42,301 nucleotides of DNA from Treponema sp. (GTDB lineage: Bacteria; Spirochaetota; Spirochaetia; Treponematales; Treponemataceae): assembly GCA_017449265.1 (NCBI GenBank), contig JAFSJW010000102.1:1-42301 (forward strand), given 5' to 3'. Below are positions 27,036-35,730 of this stretch, in pieces. The notes beneath the pieces are model-generated. The model saw nothing but the letters and a program-made list of their open reading frames with translations, was not told the origin of the DNA and did no database searches. The translations under genes and the position numbers were made by a program. Each line of letters starts with the position of its first letter. Positions within the stretch are counted from its first letter, which is position 1.

Positions 27036-27698
27036 TTACTCTTCGTCGTCCTCGTCGTCTTCTGAGTCGGAAGATGTGTCATCTGAGTCTTCTGAATCAT
27101 CATCGTCATCGTCCGAGTCATTTGAATCATCCGCAAATTCATCGTCTTCATCATCATCGTCATCAACGGAAATGATTGCTTTTTTTTCGTGGAGCGCGCC
27201 GAGTGGCTCAAGTTTTGCGTGGAGCATATCTTCGGCTTCTTTCAGGCTGATTCCCATAGCAAACGAAAGCTCGTCTTCCATAAGTTTTCTTGCGCTGTCG
27301 AACAATTTTCGTTCCTGAATAGGAAGCTCTTTTACCTTTGAGCGGTGGTACAGGCAGCGGACAATGCTTGCGATGTCAGAAACCGAGCCTTTTTTAAGAA
27401 GGTCAAGGTTCATCTGGTAGCGGAGCTTCCAGTCGGAGGTGACAGGCTCAATCTCATCGGAAAGCGACTCAAGGGCGGCCTTAGCCTCTTCTGCCGAAAC
27501 GATGGCCCTTATTCCCACAGTGCTTGCCTTTTCGACGGGAACGAGAACATCCATGTCCGAAACATCAATATGAATCTCATAATACGGAATCATTTTTCCG
27601 TCTACTTTCTGCTCGTAAATGTCTGTGATTTTTCCTACACCCTGACTTGGGTAAACAATTTGCTGTCCAATAGAAAATTCCAAATTTTCGCTGTTCAT
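27036..27698 (-). CDS. carD: CarD family RNA-polymerase-binding regulator with acidic tail
   Basis: 220 residues. N-terminal CarD/CdnL Tudor-like domain (FSIGQQIVYPSQGVGKITDI, LVPVEKAST) and an all-helical middle (to ~residue 165). The last ~43 residues are almost only Asp, Glu and Ser. CarD proteins bind the RNA polymerase beta subunit and stabilise open promoter complexes. The acidic tail is not part of the core family and might mimic DNA or recruit a basic partner (inference). The best promoter places transcription start only 2-3 nt before the ATG. Confidence 0.9.
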   Translation of the reverse strand: MNSENLEFSIGQQIVYPSQGVGKITDIYEQKVDGKMIPYYEIHIDVSDMDVLVPVEKASTVGIRAIVSAEEAKAALESLSDEIEPVTSDWKLRYQMNLDLLKKGSVSDIASIVRCLYHRSKVKELPIQERKLFDSARKLMEDELSFAMGISLKEAEDMLHAKLEPLGALHEKKAIISVDDDDDEDDEFADDSNDSDDDDDDSEDSDDTSSDSEDDEDDEE

Positions 27699-27707
27699 AG
27701 AATCTTC

Positions 27708-27736
27708 ATTCTAGCAAAATCAATAGAAGAATTCAA
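27708..27736 (-). promoter_or_regulatory. carD-ispDF promoter, predicted near-leaderless
   Basis: Minus strand: TTGAAT (27731-27736), 17-nt spacer, TAGAAT (27708-27713), then 9 nt to the carD ATG at 27698. No Shine-Dalgarno. Both boxes match the consensus well. Confidence 0.6.
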
Positions 27737-27960
27737 TGAGATTTTTTACATAAAAAAAGAAAAATGCAAAAAATGTCATAATTTTCTTGATTTTTCAAAT
27801 GCTTTCTGATAGACTTCTCTCAATTTTATTTTATAGTTTATTTATTTTTGCGTACAAACGCTTTTTGATTCGCATTTCAATCTTTTAAAAATCACTTTTT
27901 AATTTTTTGGGTCTGTTTTCTGGCGGCGATTCCTTGTGCGTTTTGCGCATAGGAGATTTT
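27737..27960 (+). other. A/T-rich leader region of DEAD-box helicase
   Basis: No gene. Very A/T-rich with TTGATT-like boxes; one choice is TTGATT near 27790 with TAGACT 17 nt on. That would give a leader above 130 nt. The ribosome site AGGAG is at 27951-27955. I see no convincing stem-loop. Confidence 0.3.
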
Positions 27961-30054
27961 ATGGAAATGGAAAAATACGATGTTCCTGCCGAAGAGGATG
28001 GTGTCTTCGCAGGTGACTCGGATGGCTTCGTCGCGCAAGATGAGCTTTTTGAGGACGACGAAATTGATTCTGAGGATGGGGAGCTTTCTTTTTCTGATTT
28101 GGGGCTTTCTGATTTTATCCTTGATGCAATCGAGAAAAAAGGATTCAAGACTCCTTCCCCAATTCAGGCTCTTGCTATTCCGCGCCTTCTGAGCGGTGAT
28201 GCCAATATCATCGCAAAGGCGCGCACTGGAACTGGAAAAACTGCCGCGTTCGGGCTTCCAATCGTGCAGCGAATCCATGAGGAAAGCGATGTGGTTCGCG
28301 CGCTTGTCCTTGAGCCAACCAGGGAGCTTGCGATTCAGACTTGCAATGAGCTACAGTCTTTCTCAAGCTCCAAATACCCGCGTGTTACGGTTTTGTACGG
28401 CGGTGCGTCATATGGCGATCAGATTCGGTCGCTCAAAAAAGGAACTGAGATTGTAGTTGGAACTCCGGGGCGCGTTCAGGACCATTTGGAGCGCGGAACT
28501 CTGAAACTTGATAAAATCGATTATTTTATTCTTGACGAAGGCGATGAAATGCTTGATATGGGCTTCGTTGAGGATATTGAAAATATTTTCGCACAGGCAA
28601 ATCCTGATGCCCGAATCCTTCTTTTCAGCGCGACAATGCCAAAGCCAATTCTCAGAATTGCGGAGCAGTTCATGGGTGACTATGAGATTTGCGAGGAAGA
28701 GGGGTTCGTTGAAGAGCCACTTTTAATCGAGCAGAAATACTGGCTTGTCCGCGAGAGCGACAAGATTGAGGCTCTTGTGCGGCTTATTGATATGAGCCCG
28801 AATTTTTACGGACTTGTCTTTACTCAGACGAAAAATGATGCTGACACTGTGTCAAAGCTGCTTGATGAGCGCGGATATGAGGCTGCCGCCTTGCACGGAG
28901 ATGTGCCGCAAAACCAGCGCGAGAAAATCCTTGCAAGATTCAGGAGTCGAAAGACGCGCGTTCTTGTTGCCACTGATGTTGCGGCACGCGGAATTGACAT
29001 TAACGGTCTGAGCCATGTAGTGAATTATTCGCTTCCGTATGATGCGGCTACTTATGTTCACCGAATAGGAAGAACGGGGCGTGCCGGAACTAGCGGAATT
29101 GCCGTAACATTCGTGCGCCCTGAGGAAAGGCGCAAGCTGGAGTTTTTGCGGAACAATGTCCGCCGCGCCGCAAAAGGCGAGATGGTTGAGGAGCGCGTTC
29201 CTTCCGTAAAATCTGTTCTTGCGGTTAAGCGGAGCCGAATGCTTGATACGCTCAAAGTCCAGATTGGCCTTATGCAGGACCCGGCGGATGTTGGTGAGAC
29301 TCCAAAATACATCATAAAGAATGAATCTGATGAGGTAGTTCCGTTCCCAAGTTCCGAAAATAGCGAGGGAGTAATTTCAGAAAAGCCCGAGTTCGTGCCA
29401 CAACTGAAAGAAGCGGACTCTGTGTTCTCCGAAATGGCGGCAAATCTTTGTGAGGGGCAGGACGCGCTTTCTGTCCTTGCGGCTGTACTTTCCGTGACTT
29501 ACGGAAAATCTCTTGATGAAAGTCATTATGGCCGTATAAGTGAAGTGCGAAGCCCGCGCGACAGGCGTTTTCCTGAGCGCGGGACTGGCGCGAACCCGAA
29601 CCAGAAGAGGCTTTTTGTTCAGCTTGGCCGCAAGGACGGATTCAATCCGAGGGAAATCGCAAATTATTTCAGCCAGCTTCTCCACATTCCGGGAAGGGAG
29701 GTTGACCAAATCAATGTGCGCGATTCATTCACTTTGATTTCGCTTCCTTCTGCTGTTGCGGACAAAGTTCTTGATATGTCCCGCCGTGACTCAAATCTTC
29801 CGCATATTCATGTTGATACGCAGGGGCGTGGCAACGAGCGCGGTTATGGCAGGGGATTCGGGCGGGACGGCGGTTTCCGCGGCGGAAAAAACTTTTCCGA
29901 AAGAGGCGAAAGGTCTGGAAGAGGCTTTGGGCGTGAGCGTACGAGAGGACGCGATTTTGGCGCAAGAAGTTCCAATGCCCGTCCGCGCGTACACACGCCA
30001 ACGGAGCGGACCGGAGCGTCTTCTTACAAAAAGTCGAACAAAAAAGAATACTGA
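27961..30054 (+). CDS. DEAD-box RNA helicase (DeaD/DbpA-like) with acidic head and RGG tail
   Basis: 697 residues. Acidic N-terminal extension (~1-45), RecA-like core with Q-motif TPSPIQALAIP, ARTGTGKTAAFGLP, PTRELAIQ, VGTPGRVQDHL, motif II DEGD (192-195, alanine replaced by glycine), SATMP, VATDVAARGIDI and HRIGRTGRAG. A DbpA-type RNA-binding domain follows (LFVQLGRKDGFNPREIANYF), and the last ~55 residues are Arg/Gly-rich. Likely roles are ribosome assembly and mRNA turnover. The ATG at 27961, 5 nt after AGGAG, is preferred over an upstream frame start at 27907. Confidence 0.93.
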   Translation: MEMEKYDVPAEEDGVFAGDSDGFVAQDELFEDDEIDSEDGELSFSDLGLSDFILDAIEKKGFKTPSPIQALAIPRLLSGDANIIAKARTGTGKTAAFGLPIVQRIHEESDVVRALVLEPTRELAIQTCNELQSFSSSKYPRVTVLYGGASYGDQIRSLKKGTEIVVGTPGRVQDHLERGTLKLDKIDYFILDEGDEMLDMGFVEDIENIFAQANPDARILLFSATMPKPILRIAEQFMGDYEICEEEGFVEEPLLIEQKYWLVRESDKIEALVRLIDMSPNFYGLVFTQTKNDADTVSKLLDERGYEAAALHGDVPQNQREKILARFRSRKTRVLVATDVAARGIDINGLSHVVNYSLPYDAATYVHRIGRTGRAGTSGIAVTFVRPEERRKLEFLRNNVRRAAKGEMVEERVPSVKSVLAVKRSRMLDTLKVQIGLMQDPADVGETPKYIIKNESDEVVPFPSSENSEGVISEKPEFVPQLKEADSVFSEMAANLCEGQDALSVLAAVLSVTYGKSLDESHYGRISEVRSPRDRRFPERGTGANPNQKRLFVQLGRKDGFNPREIANYFSQLLHIPGREVDQINVRDSFTLISLPSAVADKVLDMSRRDSNLPHIHVDTQGRGNERGYGRGFGRDGGFRGGKNFSERGERSGRGFGRERTRGRDFGARSSNARPRVHTPTERTGASSYKKSNKKEY

Positions 30055-30055
30055 T

Positions 30056-30116
30056 TTTTCAGGTTAACAGCCTGAAAAGCCGCCAGATTTTGCGAATATT
30101 GCATTTGCAAAATCTG
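30056..30116. repeat. Two-hairpin module after the RNA helicase gene
   Basis: Hairpin TTTTCAGG/CCTGAAAA (30056-30063 with 30071-30078) is followed by CAGATTTTGC/GCAAAATCTG (30084-30093 with 30107-30116), both perfect. No T-run follows either. The second stem shares AGATTTTGC/GCAAAA with the module at 40157-40206. Confidence 0.6.
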
Positions 30117-30141
30117 ATTGAATCGAAAAATTCATTTATTT

Positions 30142-30170
30142 TTGTAATTTTTTAAAATCATGTTTATTTT
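30142..30170 (+). promoter_or_regulatory. plsC-like gene promoter, predicted leaderless
   Basis: TTGTAA at 30142-30147, 17-nt spacer, TATTTT at 30165-30170, ATG at 30177. The geometry (6 nt from -10 to ATG) is identical to that at 18970-19005. No Shine-Dalgarno. Confidence 0.5.
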
Positions 30171-30176
30171 AAAAAT

Positions 30177-30911
30177 ATGAAAGAGTTAAAATGGATTTGG
30201 TCGATTGTAAGCAATGTGATTCCATTCTGTTTTTATCATATTCCTATTGCAAATAAAATGATTCAAAACGCAGGGTACACGGCGGCTCAAAAATTTTCTT
30301 GGGCGCAGAAATTCACGAATCGTGTCAGGCGTGCGGCAAGGGCAGAAACAGAGGTTTTTGGTCTTGAGAACTTACCTAAAAGCGGCGGGTACATAATGTA
30401 TTCAAATCATCAGGGAAAATACGACGGCGTGTGTATGTGCTGCTATCATCCAGAGCCGCTTTCGATTCTCTGGGATGTGCATTCGTCACATCAGATTGTG
30501 GCAAAGCAGGTGTGCGCCCTTCTTGATTGTGACAGGATTGACCACGAAAAAAAGGCCGAATTCATGCCGATTATAAAATCAATTGCAAACAAGGCTTCAT
30601 CTGGACGGGCGTATTTGATTTATCCTGAAGGAAAAACAAGCGAATCGAACGAGAATCTTTTGGAATTTCATTCAGGGTGTTTTATGGCATCGCTTCTTTC
30701 AAAAACGCCGATTGTTCCTGTTGTTATCTATGACTCGCATATTGCGTTGAACTCAAATAATCTTTTTAAAAAAGTGCGGACGAAGCTTTATTATCTGAAA
30801 CCGATTTTTTATGAAGAATATGGGCGAATGAACAGAAAGAAGATTGCGGCTCTTGTCCAAAGCCGTATTCAGGAAAAACTGAACGAACTGAATTCGGAAA
30901 AAAATCAATAG
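30177..30911 (+). CDS. plsC: PlsC-type 1-acyl-glycerol-phosphate acyltransferase
   Basis: 244 residues. Acyltransferase motifs: NHQGKYD (the HX4D catalytic pair), LLDCDRIDH in place of the third block, YPEGKTSES (motif III EGxx[ST]) and TPIVPVVIYD (motif IV). It would acylate lysophosphatidate or a related lysolipid at the inner membrane face. The N-terminal ~50 residues are weakly hydrophobic. Its stop codon merges with palindrome copy 4. Substrate is inferred from the family. Confidence 0.85.
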   Translation: MKELKWIWSIVSNVIPFCFYHIPIANKMIQNAGYTAAQKFSWAQKFTNRVRRAARAETEVFGLENLPKSGGYIMYSNHQGKYDGVCMCCYHPEPLSILWDVHSSHQIVAKQVCALLDCDRIDHEKKAEFMPIIKSIANKASSGRAYLIYPEGKTSESNENLLEFHSGCFMASLLSKTPIVPVVIYDSHIALNSNNLFKKVRTKLYYLKPIFYEEYGRMNRKKIAALVQSRIQEKLNELNSEKNQ

Positions 30912-30946
30912 AGCTGTTCGGGAAACTGAAGTTTCCGAACAGCTCT
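30910..30946. repeat. 37-nt palindrome copy 4
   Basis: Left arm AGAGCTGTTCGG.GAAAC and right arm GTTTCCGAACAGCTCT; the outer AGAGCT/AGCTCT pair differs from copies 1 and 3 (AGAC/GTCT), but the change is matched on both sides. It starts on the second base of the plsC-like stop codon and is followed by AATAA. Confidence 0.75.
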
Positions 30947-30950
30947 AATA

Positions 30951-30996
30951 AAAAAAAGCCTGGTGGCTAAGTTTATTAGAACCACCGGGCTTTTTT
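30951..30996. terminator. Bidirectional terminator between plsC and pflB
   Basis: AGCCTGGTGGCTAA pairs with TTAGAACCACCGGGCT across a 5-nt loop, flanked by A7 on the left and T6 on the right. It therefore ends with a T-run on both strands and serves both convergent genes. Confidence 0.8.
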
Positions 30997-31014
30997 CAGG
31001 ACTGTATTAAAAAT

Positions 31015-33378
31015 TTACAGGCTTGCGTGGCAAGTTCTGGCAATAACATCATCCTGCTGCTCTTTTGTAAGGTTGATGAAGCGAACCGCGTAGCCAGAAA
31101 CACGAACTGTGAAGTTTGCATACTCAGGTTTCTCCGGATGCGCCTGGCAATCCTTGAGCTTCTCAACTCCGAACACATTGACATTCAGGTGGTGTGCTCC
31201 AGTGTGACCAGATTCTGCTCCGATGTCGAAGTAACCGTCAAGAACATTAACGAGATTGTCAATCTGCTCATTTTTGTCGTGACCAAGTGCGGACGGATTG
31301 ATTGTCTGCGTATTGGAGATTCCGTCAAGCGCGTAGTGGTACGGCAATTTTGCGACTGAGTTCAAAGATTTTACGAGACCTTTTGTTTCTGCACCGTAGC
31401 TTGGGTTAGCTCCAGGAGAGAACGGCTCGTGAGCCTTGCGTCCGTCAGGAAGCGCGCCAGTTGCCTTTCCGTATACGACATTTGATGTAATCGTAAGGAT
31501 AGAAGTTGTAGGCTCTGCATTCCTGTATGTTGGATGCTTTTTAATCATGCCGATAAATGTCTTGAGAAGCCATACTGCAACCTCATCGGCGCGGTCATCG
31601 TCCTGTCCGTAGCGCGGGAAGTCTCCTTCAACAACGAAGTCCCTTGCAAGGTTCTTTACGACCTCTATGACTTCGCCAGTCTTCTTGTTCTTGACTTCCA
31701 CATCTTCGCGGATAACTTTGACTTTTGCGTACTTGATTGCGCAGAGTGAGTCAACGACATGGCTGAATCCAGCGATTCCTGTTGCGAATGTGCGCTTAAC
31801 ATCAGTGTCCTCAAGCGCAAGTTCGGCAGCTTCGTAGTAGTATTTGTCGTGCATATAGTGAATGGCGTTGAGCGCGTTAACATAGATGTCGGCCAGCCAT
31901 TCGAGCATTGCGATATATTTTCTTTCGACTTCCTTATAGTTTGAAGCGTCAAGAACATCTGCCGTAATTGGAGCAAACTCTGGACCAACCTGAACGCCAG
32001 GCGTAAGTCCGTCTGCTTCATCGCGGCCACCGTTGATTGCGTAGAGAAGAGCTTTTGCAAGGTTTGCCCGTGCGCCAAAGAACTGCATTTCTTTTCCAGT
32101 CTGCGTTGCAGATACACAGCAGCAGATTGAGTAGTCGTCACCCCAGATTGGGCGCATAACATCATCGTTCTCGTACTGAATTGACGATGTATCGATTGAG
32201 ATTTTTGCTGCGTAACGGCGGAAGCTCTCTGGCAGTCTCTTTGAGTAGAGAACTGTCATGTTTGGCTCTGGGCTTGGTCCCATGTTCTCAAGCGTGTGGA
32301 GGAAGCGGAAGCAGTTCTTTGTGACCATGCTTCTTCCGTCCTGTCCGAGTCCGCCAACTTCCAGCGTTGCCCAGATTGGGTCTCCTGAGAAAAGATTGTT
32401 GTAGCTTTCGATGCGGGCAAAGCGAACCATGCGCGCTTTCATAACGAGATGATCGATAAGCTCCTGTGCCTGAGTCTCCGTGATGATTCCAGCTTTCAGG
32501 TCGCGCTCAATGTAGATGTCAAGGAAGGTTGAAACTCGTCCGATTGACATAGCGGCACCGTTCTGAGTTTTGATTGCTGCCAGATAACCGAAGTAGAGCC
32601 ACTGAACGGCTTCTTTTGCGTTTGTAGCTGGTTTTGAAATGTCATATCCGTAGATTTGAGCCATTTCTTTCATGCCTTTGAGAGCTTTTATCTGCTCTGC
32701 GACTTCTTCGCGGAGACGGACGACTTCCTCCGTCATTGTTCCATCGCCGATGTTGGCAAAGTCAGCCTGCTTGTATTTGATGAGGGCATCGATTCCGTAG
32801 AGAGCCACGCGGCGGTAGTCACCTACGATTCTTCCGCGGCCGTATGTGTCTGGCAATCCTGTGAGGATGTGAGATGAGCGCGCTTTGCGGATTTCAGGAG
32901 AATAAACATCGAACACTGCGTCAGAGTGCGTTTTGTGGTACACAGTGAAAATCTTGTGAAGTTCCGGATTTGGTGTGTAGCCGTACTGCTCCAAGCTCTG
33001 CTCTGCCATGCGGATTCCGCCGAAAGGCATAAAAGCGCGCTTGAGAGGCTTGTCTGTCTGCAATCCCACAACCTGCTCCAAATCCTTAAGGCTCTCGTCA
33101 ATGTAGCCTGCTTTGTGGGCTGTGAGTCCTGTAACGATGTCAGTATCCATGTCAAGAACGCCAATTCTTTCTTTTCCGTCTTTTCCTACGGATTTTTTAT
33201 TGTGTTCAGCCTTCTGGAGTTCCTGCAATTTTTCAAAAAGTTTATTCGTTGCGTCTGTTGGCCCTGCGAGGAATTTTTCATCCCCATCGTAGGGAGTATA
33301 GTTGTTCTGAATAAAGTCACGAACATTGATTTCTTCTTTCCAAAGACGACCTTTAAAGCCGTTCCAAGCCTCTGCCAT
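31015..33378 (-). CDS. pflB: Formate acetyltransferase (pyruvate formate-lyase)
   Basis: 787 residues. Glycyl-radical enzyme converting pyruvate and CoA to acetyl-CoA and formate under anaerobic conditions. The radical glycine lies in RVSGYAVRF (Gly762), and the active-site cysteines in [15 protein letters not shown]. Three cysteines in a row (419-421) occur where the E. coli enzyme has two. N-terminal [16 protein letters not shown] is typical. AAGGAG precedes the ATG. The activating enzyme gene is not in the window. The leader carries a perfect dyad at 33424-33443, a likely control element. Confidence 0.97.
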   Translation of the reverse strand: MAEAWNGFKGRLWKEEINVRDFIQNNYTPYDGDEKFLAGPTDATNKLFEKLQELQKAEHNKKSVGKDGKERIGVLDMDTDIVTGLTAHKAGYIDESLKDLEQVVGLQTDKPLKRAFMPFGGIRMAEQSLEQYGYTPNPELHKIFTVYHKTHSDAVFDVYSPEIRKARSSHILTGLPDTYGRGRIVGDYRRVALYGIDALIKYKQADFANIGDGTMTEEVVRLREEVAEQIKALKGMKEMAQIYGYDISKPATNAKEAVQWLYFGYLAAIKTQNGAAMSIGRVSTFLDIYIERDLKAGIITETQAQELIDHLVMKARMVRFARIESYNNLFSGDPIWATLEVGGLGQDGRSMVTKNCFRFLHTLENMGPSPEPNMTVLYSKRLPESFRRYAAKISIDTSSIQYENDDVMRPIWGDDYSICCCVSATQTGKEMQFFGARANLAKALLYAINGGRDEADGLTPGVQVGPEFAPITADVLDASNYKEVERKYIAMLEWLADIYVNALNAIHYMHDKYYYEAAELALEDTDVKRTFATGIAGFSHVVDSLCAIKYAKVKVIREDVEVKNKKTGEVIEVVKNLARDFVVEGDFPRYGQDDDRADEVAVWLLKTFIGMIKKHPTYRNAEPTTSILTITSNVVYGKATGALPDGRKAHEPFSPGANPSYGAETKGLVKSLNSVAKLPYHYALDGISNTQTINPSALGHDKNEQIDNLVNVLDGYFDIGAESGHTGAHHLNVNVFGVEKLKDCQAHPEKPEYANFTVRVSGYAVRFINLTKEQQDDVIARTCHASL

Positions 33379-33423
33379 TAATAATCTCCTTCTCGCATCT
33401 CTGCAAGCAATTTTTTTACGATT

Positions 33424-33443
33424 CCGTTAGCAAATACTAACGG
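33424..33443. promoter_or_regulatory. Perfect dyad in pflB leader
   Basis: CCGTTAG-N6-CTAACGG, an exact 7-bp inverted repeat with a 6-bp centre (CAAATA). It lies downstream of the predicted transcription start, suiting a repressor site, or an RNA hairpin with a 6-nt loop. Another CTAAC half is at 33497-33501, just upstream of the -35 box. Confidence 0.5.
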
Positions 33444-33463
33444 GCGATTTTTTGCACACAAGA

Positions 33464-33492
33464 AGTATAATGTATTTTGGCTTGTTTTACAA
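33464..33492 (-). promoter_or_regulatory. pflB promoter
   Basis: Minus strand: TTGTAA (33487-33492), 17-nt spacer, TATACT (33464-33469), giving a leader of about 79 nt before the pflB ATG. Confidence 0.6.
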
Positions 33493-33513
33493 TCGCTAAC
33501 AGCTTTATCTAAA

Positions 33514-35640
33514 TCAAAGTTCCTCTACATCTTCAACATCGGATATTGCATCAAGGTAGTCGAGGTAGCCCTTTGAGTTCGTTCGCTTAAGGACGATGAT
33601 TGAAAGGTCATCCTCTCTTTTTTCACCGTTAGTGAAAAGATAAAGCTCATCAACGATGTCCTCAAGAATCGACTGGGCCGGTTTTGGTGCGGACGAACGC
33701 AGAATCTGCATTATGCGCTCTTTGCCGAATTCTTCCTTATTCTTGTTCATTGTTTCGGTAAGACCGTCGGTGAAGATTACAAGAACATCGCCTACGCCCA
33801 TGAAGAACACGATGTTCGGGAAGCAGACAGGAATGCCCTTGATTCCGATTGCTCCGTACTGCTCCTGGGTGTCGTCCCTGATTATCTCGGAAACGAGGTC
33901 ATCTTTTGCGGAGTAGAAGCAAGGATTTGGGTGTCCTGCATTTGACATTTCCACGCGGCATATATCGTTGGGGTCAAATTCCGAGAACCGGAACAAAAGA
34001 CCTGTCAGGTAGTTTTCGATTTCGCCTTTTGCTTCTAGAATTTCATCGTTTATTCTGTATAGTGCTTCTGAGAGAAGCCTGAACTTTTCCTTTGCCCGCT
34101 TGAATTCTTGGAAAATAATTCCTTTGGAAAGCATCGTTATAAGACTTGATGCTATTCCGTGACCTGAAACATCGAAGAGCGAGAATCCGTCCAGCTTTGA
34201 GCCGTCATGGTAGTAATCGTACAAGTCGCCGGAAACTTTTGCCGCCGCTTCGTAGCAGATTGCGATGTCCCACCCCTTGAAGTTGATTGAAGGGTACGGA
34301 AAGAATTTTTTCTGCACGATTGAGGCCATCTCAAGATCCGTGTTCGCGCGCCAGATTTCCTGCTCCAGCTTTTCGTTCGCCACGGATATTTCTTTGGTCT
34401 GGTTTGCTACTTCCTGCTTAAGGTTTTTGTTCAGATAGGCGTTCTGGGACATTGCCTTCGTGAACTTTATTGTGAGCATGAAGATAAATGCCAGAATCGT
34501 GAGCTGTAGCGTAAAAATCGTGGCGTAATTGTTCGAGTGGATATCCGTGGCAAGACGAACGGCCAGGTCAATTACAATTCCGATGAGCGTTGGGGCAAGA
34601 CAGAGCAGGAGCGAAATCGCATGATGCCTTGTTGATTTTTTGATTATGCACTGTATGAGGTAATAATGCGCAATTCCGGCCTGAACGATAAGAAGCGAGA
34701 GGATGAAAGGCGTTATTTTCATAAGCGTGTTGTAATCGCTTGCAAAAATCGTTTCAAGGATTGATACGAAAAGAATTGCGAACCGTATGATTTTCAGAGG
34801 CTTTTTTTCATCTACTTGAAGATATTTTATCATAAAGCAGGAAATAAAGAAAATCATAAGGTAAATGCCGAAACAGAATGTTATTTTTATGAAAGTCGCA
34901 TAAGGTATGTCGAATTTCGTGTACAACGGAATATTATTGATGAAAAATGGCGTCAGGAAGAACATGGTGGCTATGTTGAAAAGCGCGAACGGAAGATAAT
35001 ACTTCTCATCGCGCTGCCACATATACATCAGGAGGAAAAGTACCGTGGAGCAAAGCAGTATGCCTTCAAAAATCATGTAGATTTTTGAATTGAAGAACGA
35101 ATTCTTGTCGGCCATGTTCCTTATGTCTGAGTAAGTACCGATGAACAAGTTCTGGGATATGTGGCTCCGCCCGTGAGACCAGACTTTTATAAGGATTGTG
35201 TTCGTGCCGAGCTGCTTCAGGAAATTTTTTGGAAGATGATAGAAGTGCGAGTCAAAAAGCGGGCTTCTTTCGTTCGGAGGAAACGCCCCGTATCCTCCGG
35301 CGAAGTTTCCGTTCACATACACTTCGTCTGAGAAATGAAGGTACTCTATGAAAAGACCAAGCTCCCTGTTCCTGAGGTTCTCAGGTATGGTGAACTCAAC
35401 GCGCAGCCACATATAGTGACCGTCTATGCCTGTAACTTTGGCAATGTTATTTTTTGTGTTGATGTTGAATTTCTTGAAAGACGAGTAATCGTTTATTGCA
35501 TCGTATACGGTAGAATGTTCTCCCACATTCAGATAATAAAAATTATCATTGAAATAAATTCTGTCGGAACTCTGCTTCTTGCATGATGCAGCAAAAAATG
35601 AGAATGATATGCAAACAAGAAAAAGAAAAAAATTCCGCAT
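33514..35640 (-). CDS. 7TM sensor with PP2C (SpoIIE/RsbU-type) phosphatase output
   Basis: 708 residues. The N-terminal signal has lipobox-like FAASC. Residues ~30-170 form an extracytoplasmic jelly-roll-like domain (LRVEFTIP, EVYVNGNFAGGYG), ~185-405 seven hydrophobic helices of the 7TM-DISM type, ~405-440 coiled coil, ~455-690 PP2C phosphatase with AKVSGDLYDYY, FDVSGHG, IFTDGLTE and REDDLSIIVL, all metal-binding aspartates present. Such proteins dephosphorylate anti-anti-sigma or similar STAS proteins in response to an outside signal. ATG 35640 gives the signal peptide; a GTG at 35658 is possible. Partner genes are absent here. Confidence 0.88.
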   Translation of the reverse strand: MRNFFLFLVCISFSFFAASCKKQSSDRIYFNDNFYYLNVGEHSTVYDAINDYSSFKKFNINTKNNIAKVTGIDGHYMWLRVEFTIPENLRNRELGLFIEYLHFSDEVYVNGNFAGGYGAFPPNERSPLFDSHFYHLPKNFLKQLGTNTILIKVWSHGRSHISQNLFIGTYSDIRNMADKNSFFNSKIYMIFEGILLCSTVLFLLMYMWQRDEKYYLPFALFNIATMFFLTPFFINNIPLYTKFDIPYATFIKITFCFGIYLMIFFISCFMIKYLQVDEKKPLKIIRFAILFVSILETIFASDYNTLMKITPFILSLLIVQAGIAHYYLIQCIIKKSTRHHAISLLLCLAPTLIGIVIDLAVRLATDIHSNNYATIFTLQLTILAFIFMLTIKFTKAMSQNAYLNKNLKQEVANQTKEISVANEKLEQEIWRANTDLEMASIVQKKFFPYPSINFKGWDIAICYEAAAKVSGDLYDYYHDGSKLDGFSLFDVSGHGIASSLITMLSKGIIFQEFKRAKEKFRLLSEALYRINDEILEAKGEIENYLTGLLFRFSEFDPNDICRVEMSNAGHPNPCFYSAKDDLVSEIIRDDTQEQYGAIGIKGIPVCFPNIVFFMGVGDVLVIFTDGLTETMNKNKEEFGKERIMQILRSSAPKPAQSILEDIVDELYLFTNGEKREDDLSIIVLKRTNSKGYLDYLDAISDVEDVEEL

Positions 35641-35648
35641 ATTTTTAC

Positions 35649-35654
35649 AGTATA
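35649..35654 (-). promoter_or_regulatory. -10 box 8 nt before the 7TM-PP2C start
   Basis: Minus strand TATACT, then 8 nt to the ATG at 35640, with no Shine-Dalgarno. The -35 match (CTTTTA at 17 nt) is poor, so the call is tentative. Confidence 0.35.
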
Positions 35655-35730
35655 TCACATTTTCTCGTAAATAAAAGTTTTCCGTGAAAAAATCTCCAAT
35701 AAGTCAACTTTAGAAATTTACTTTCAGAAA

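Noticed and set aside
31027..33381. Several long plus-strand frames inside pflB
   Set aside because: They are antisense shadows of a highly biased gene, rich in Cys/Val/Phe, with no ribosome sites or domains.
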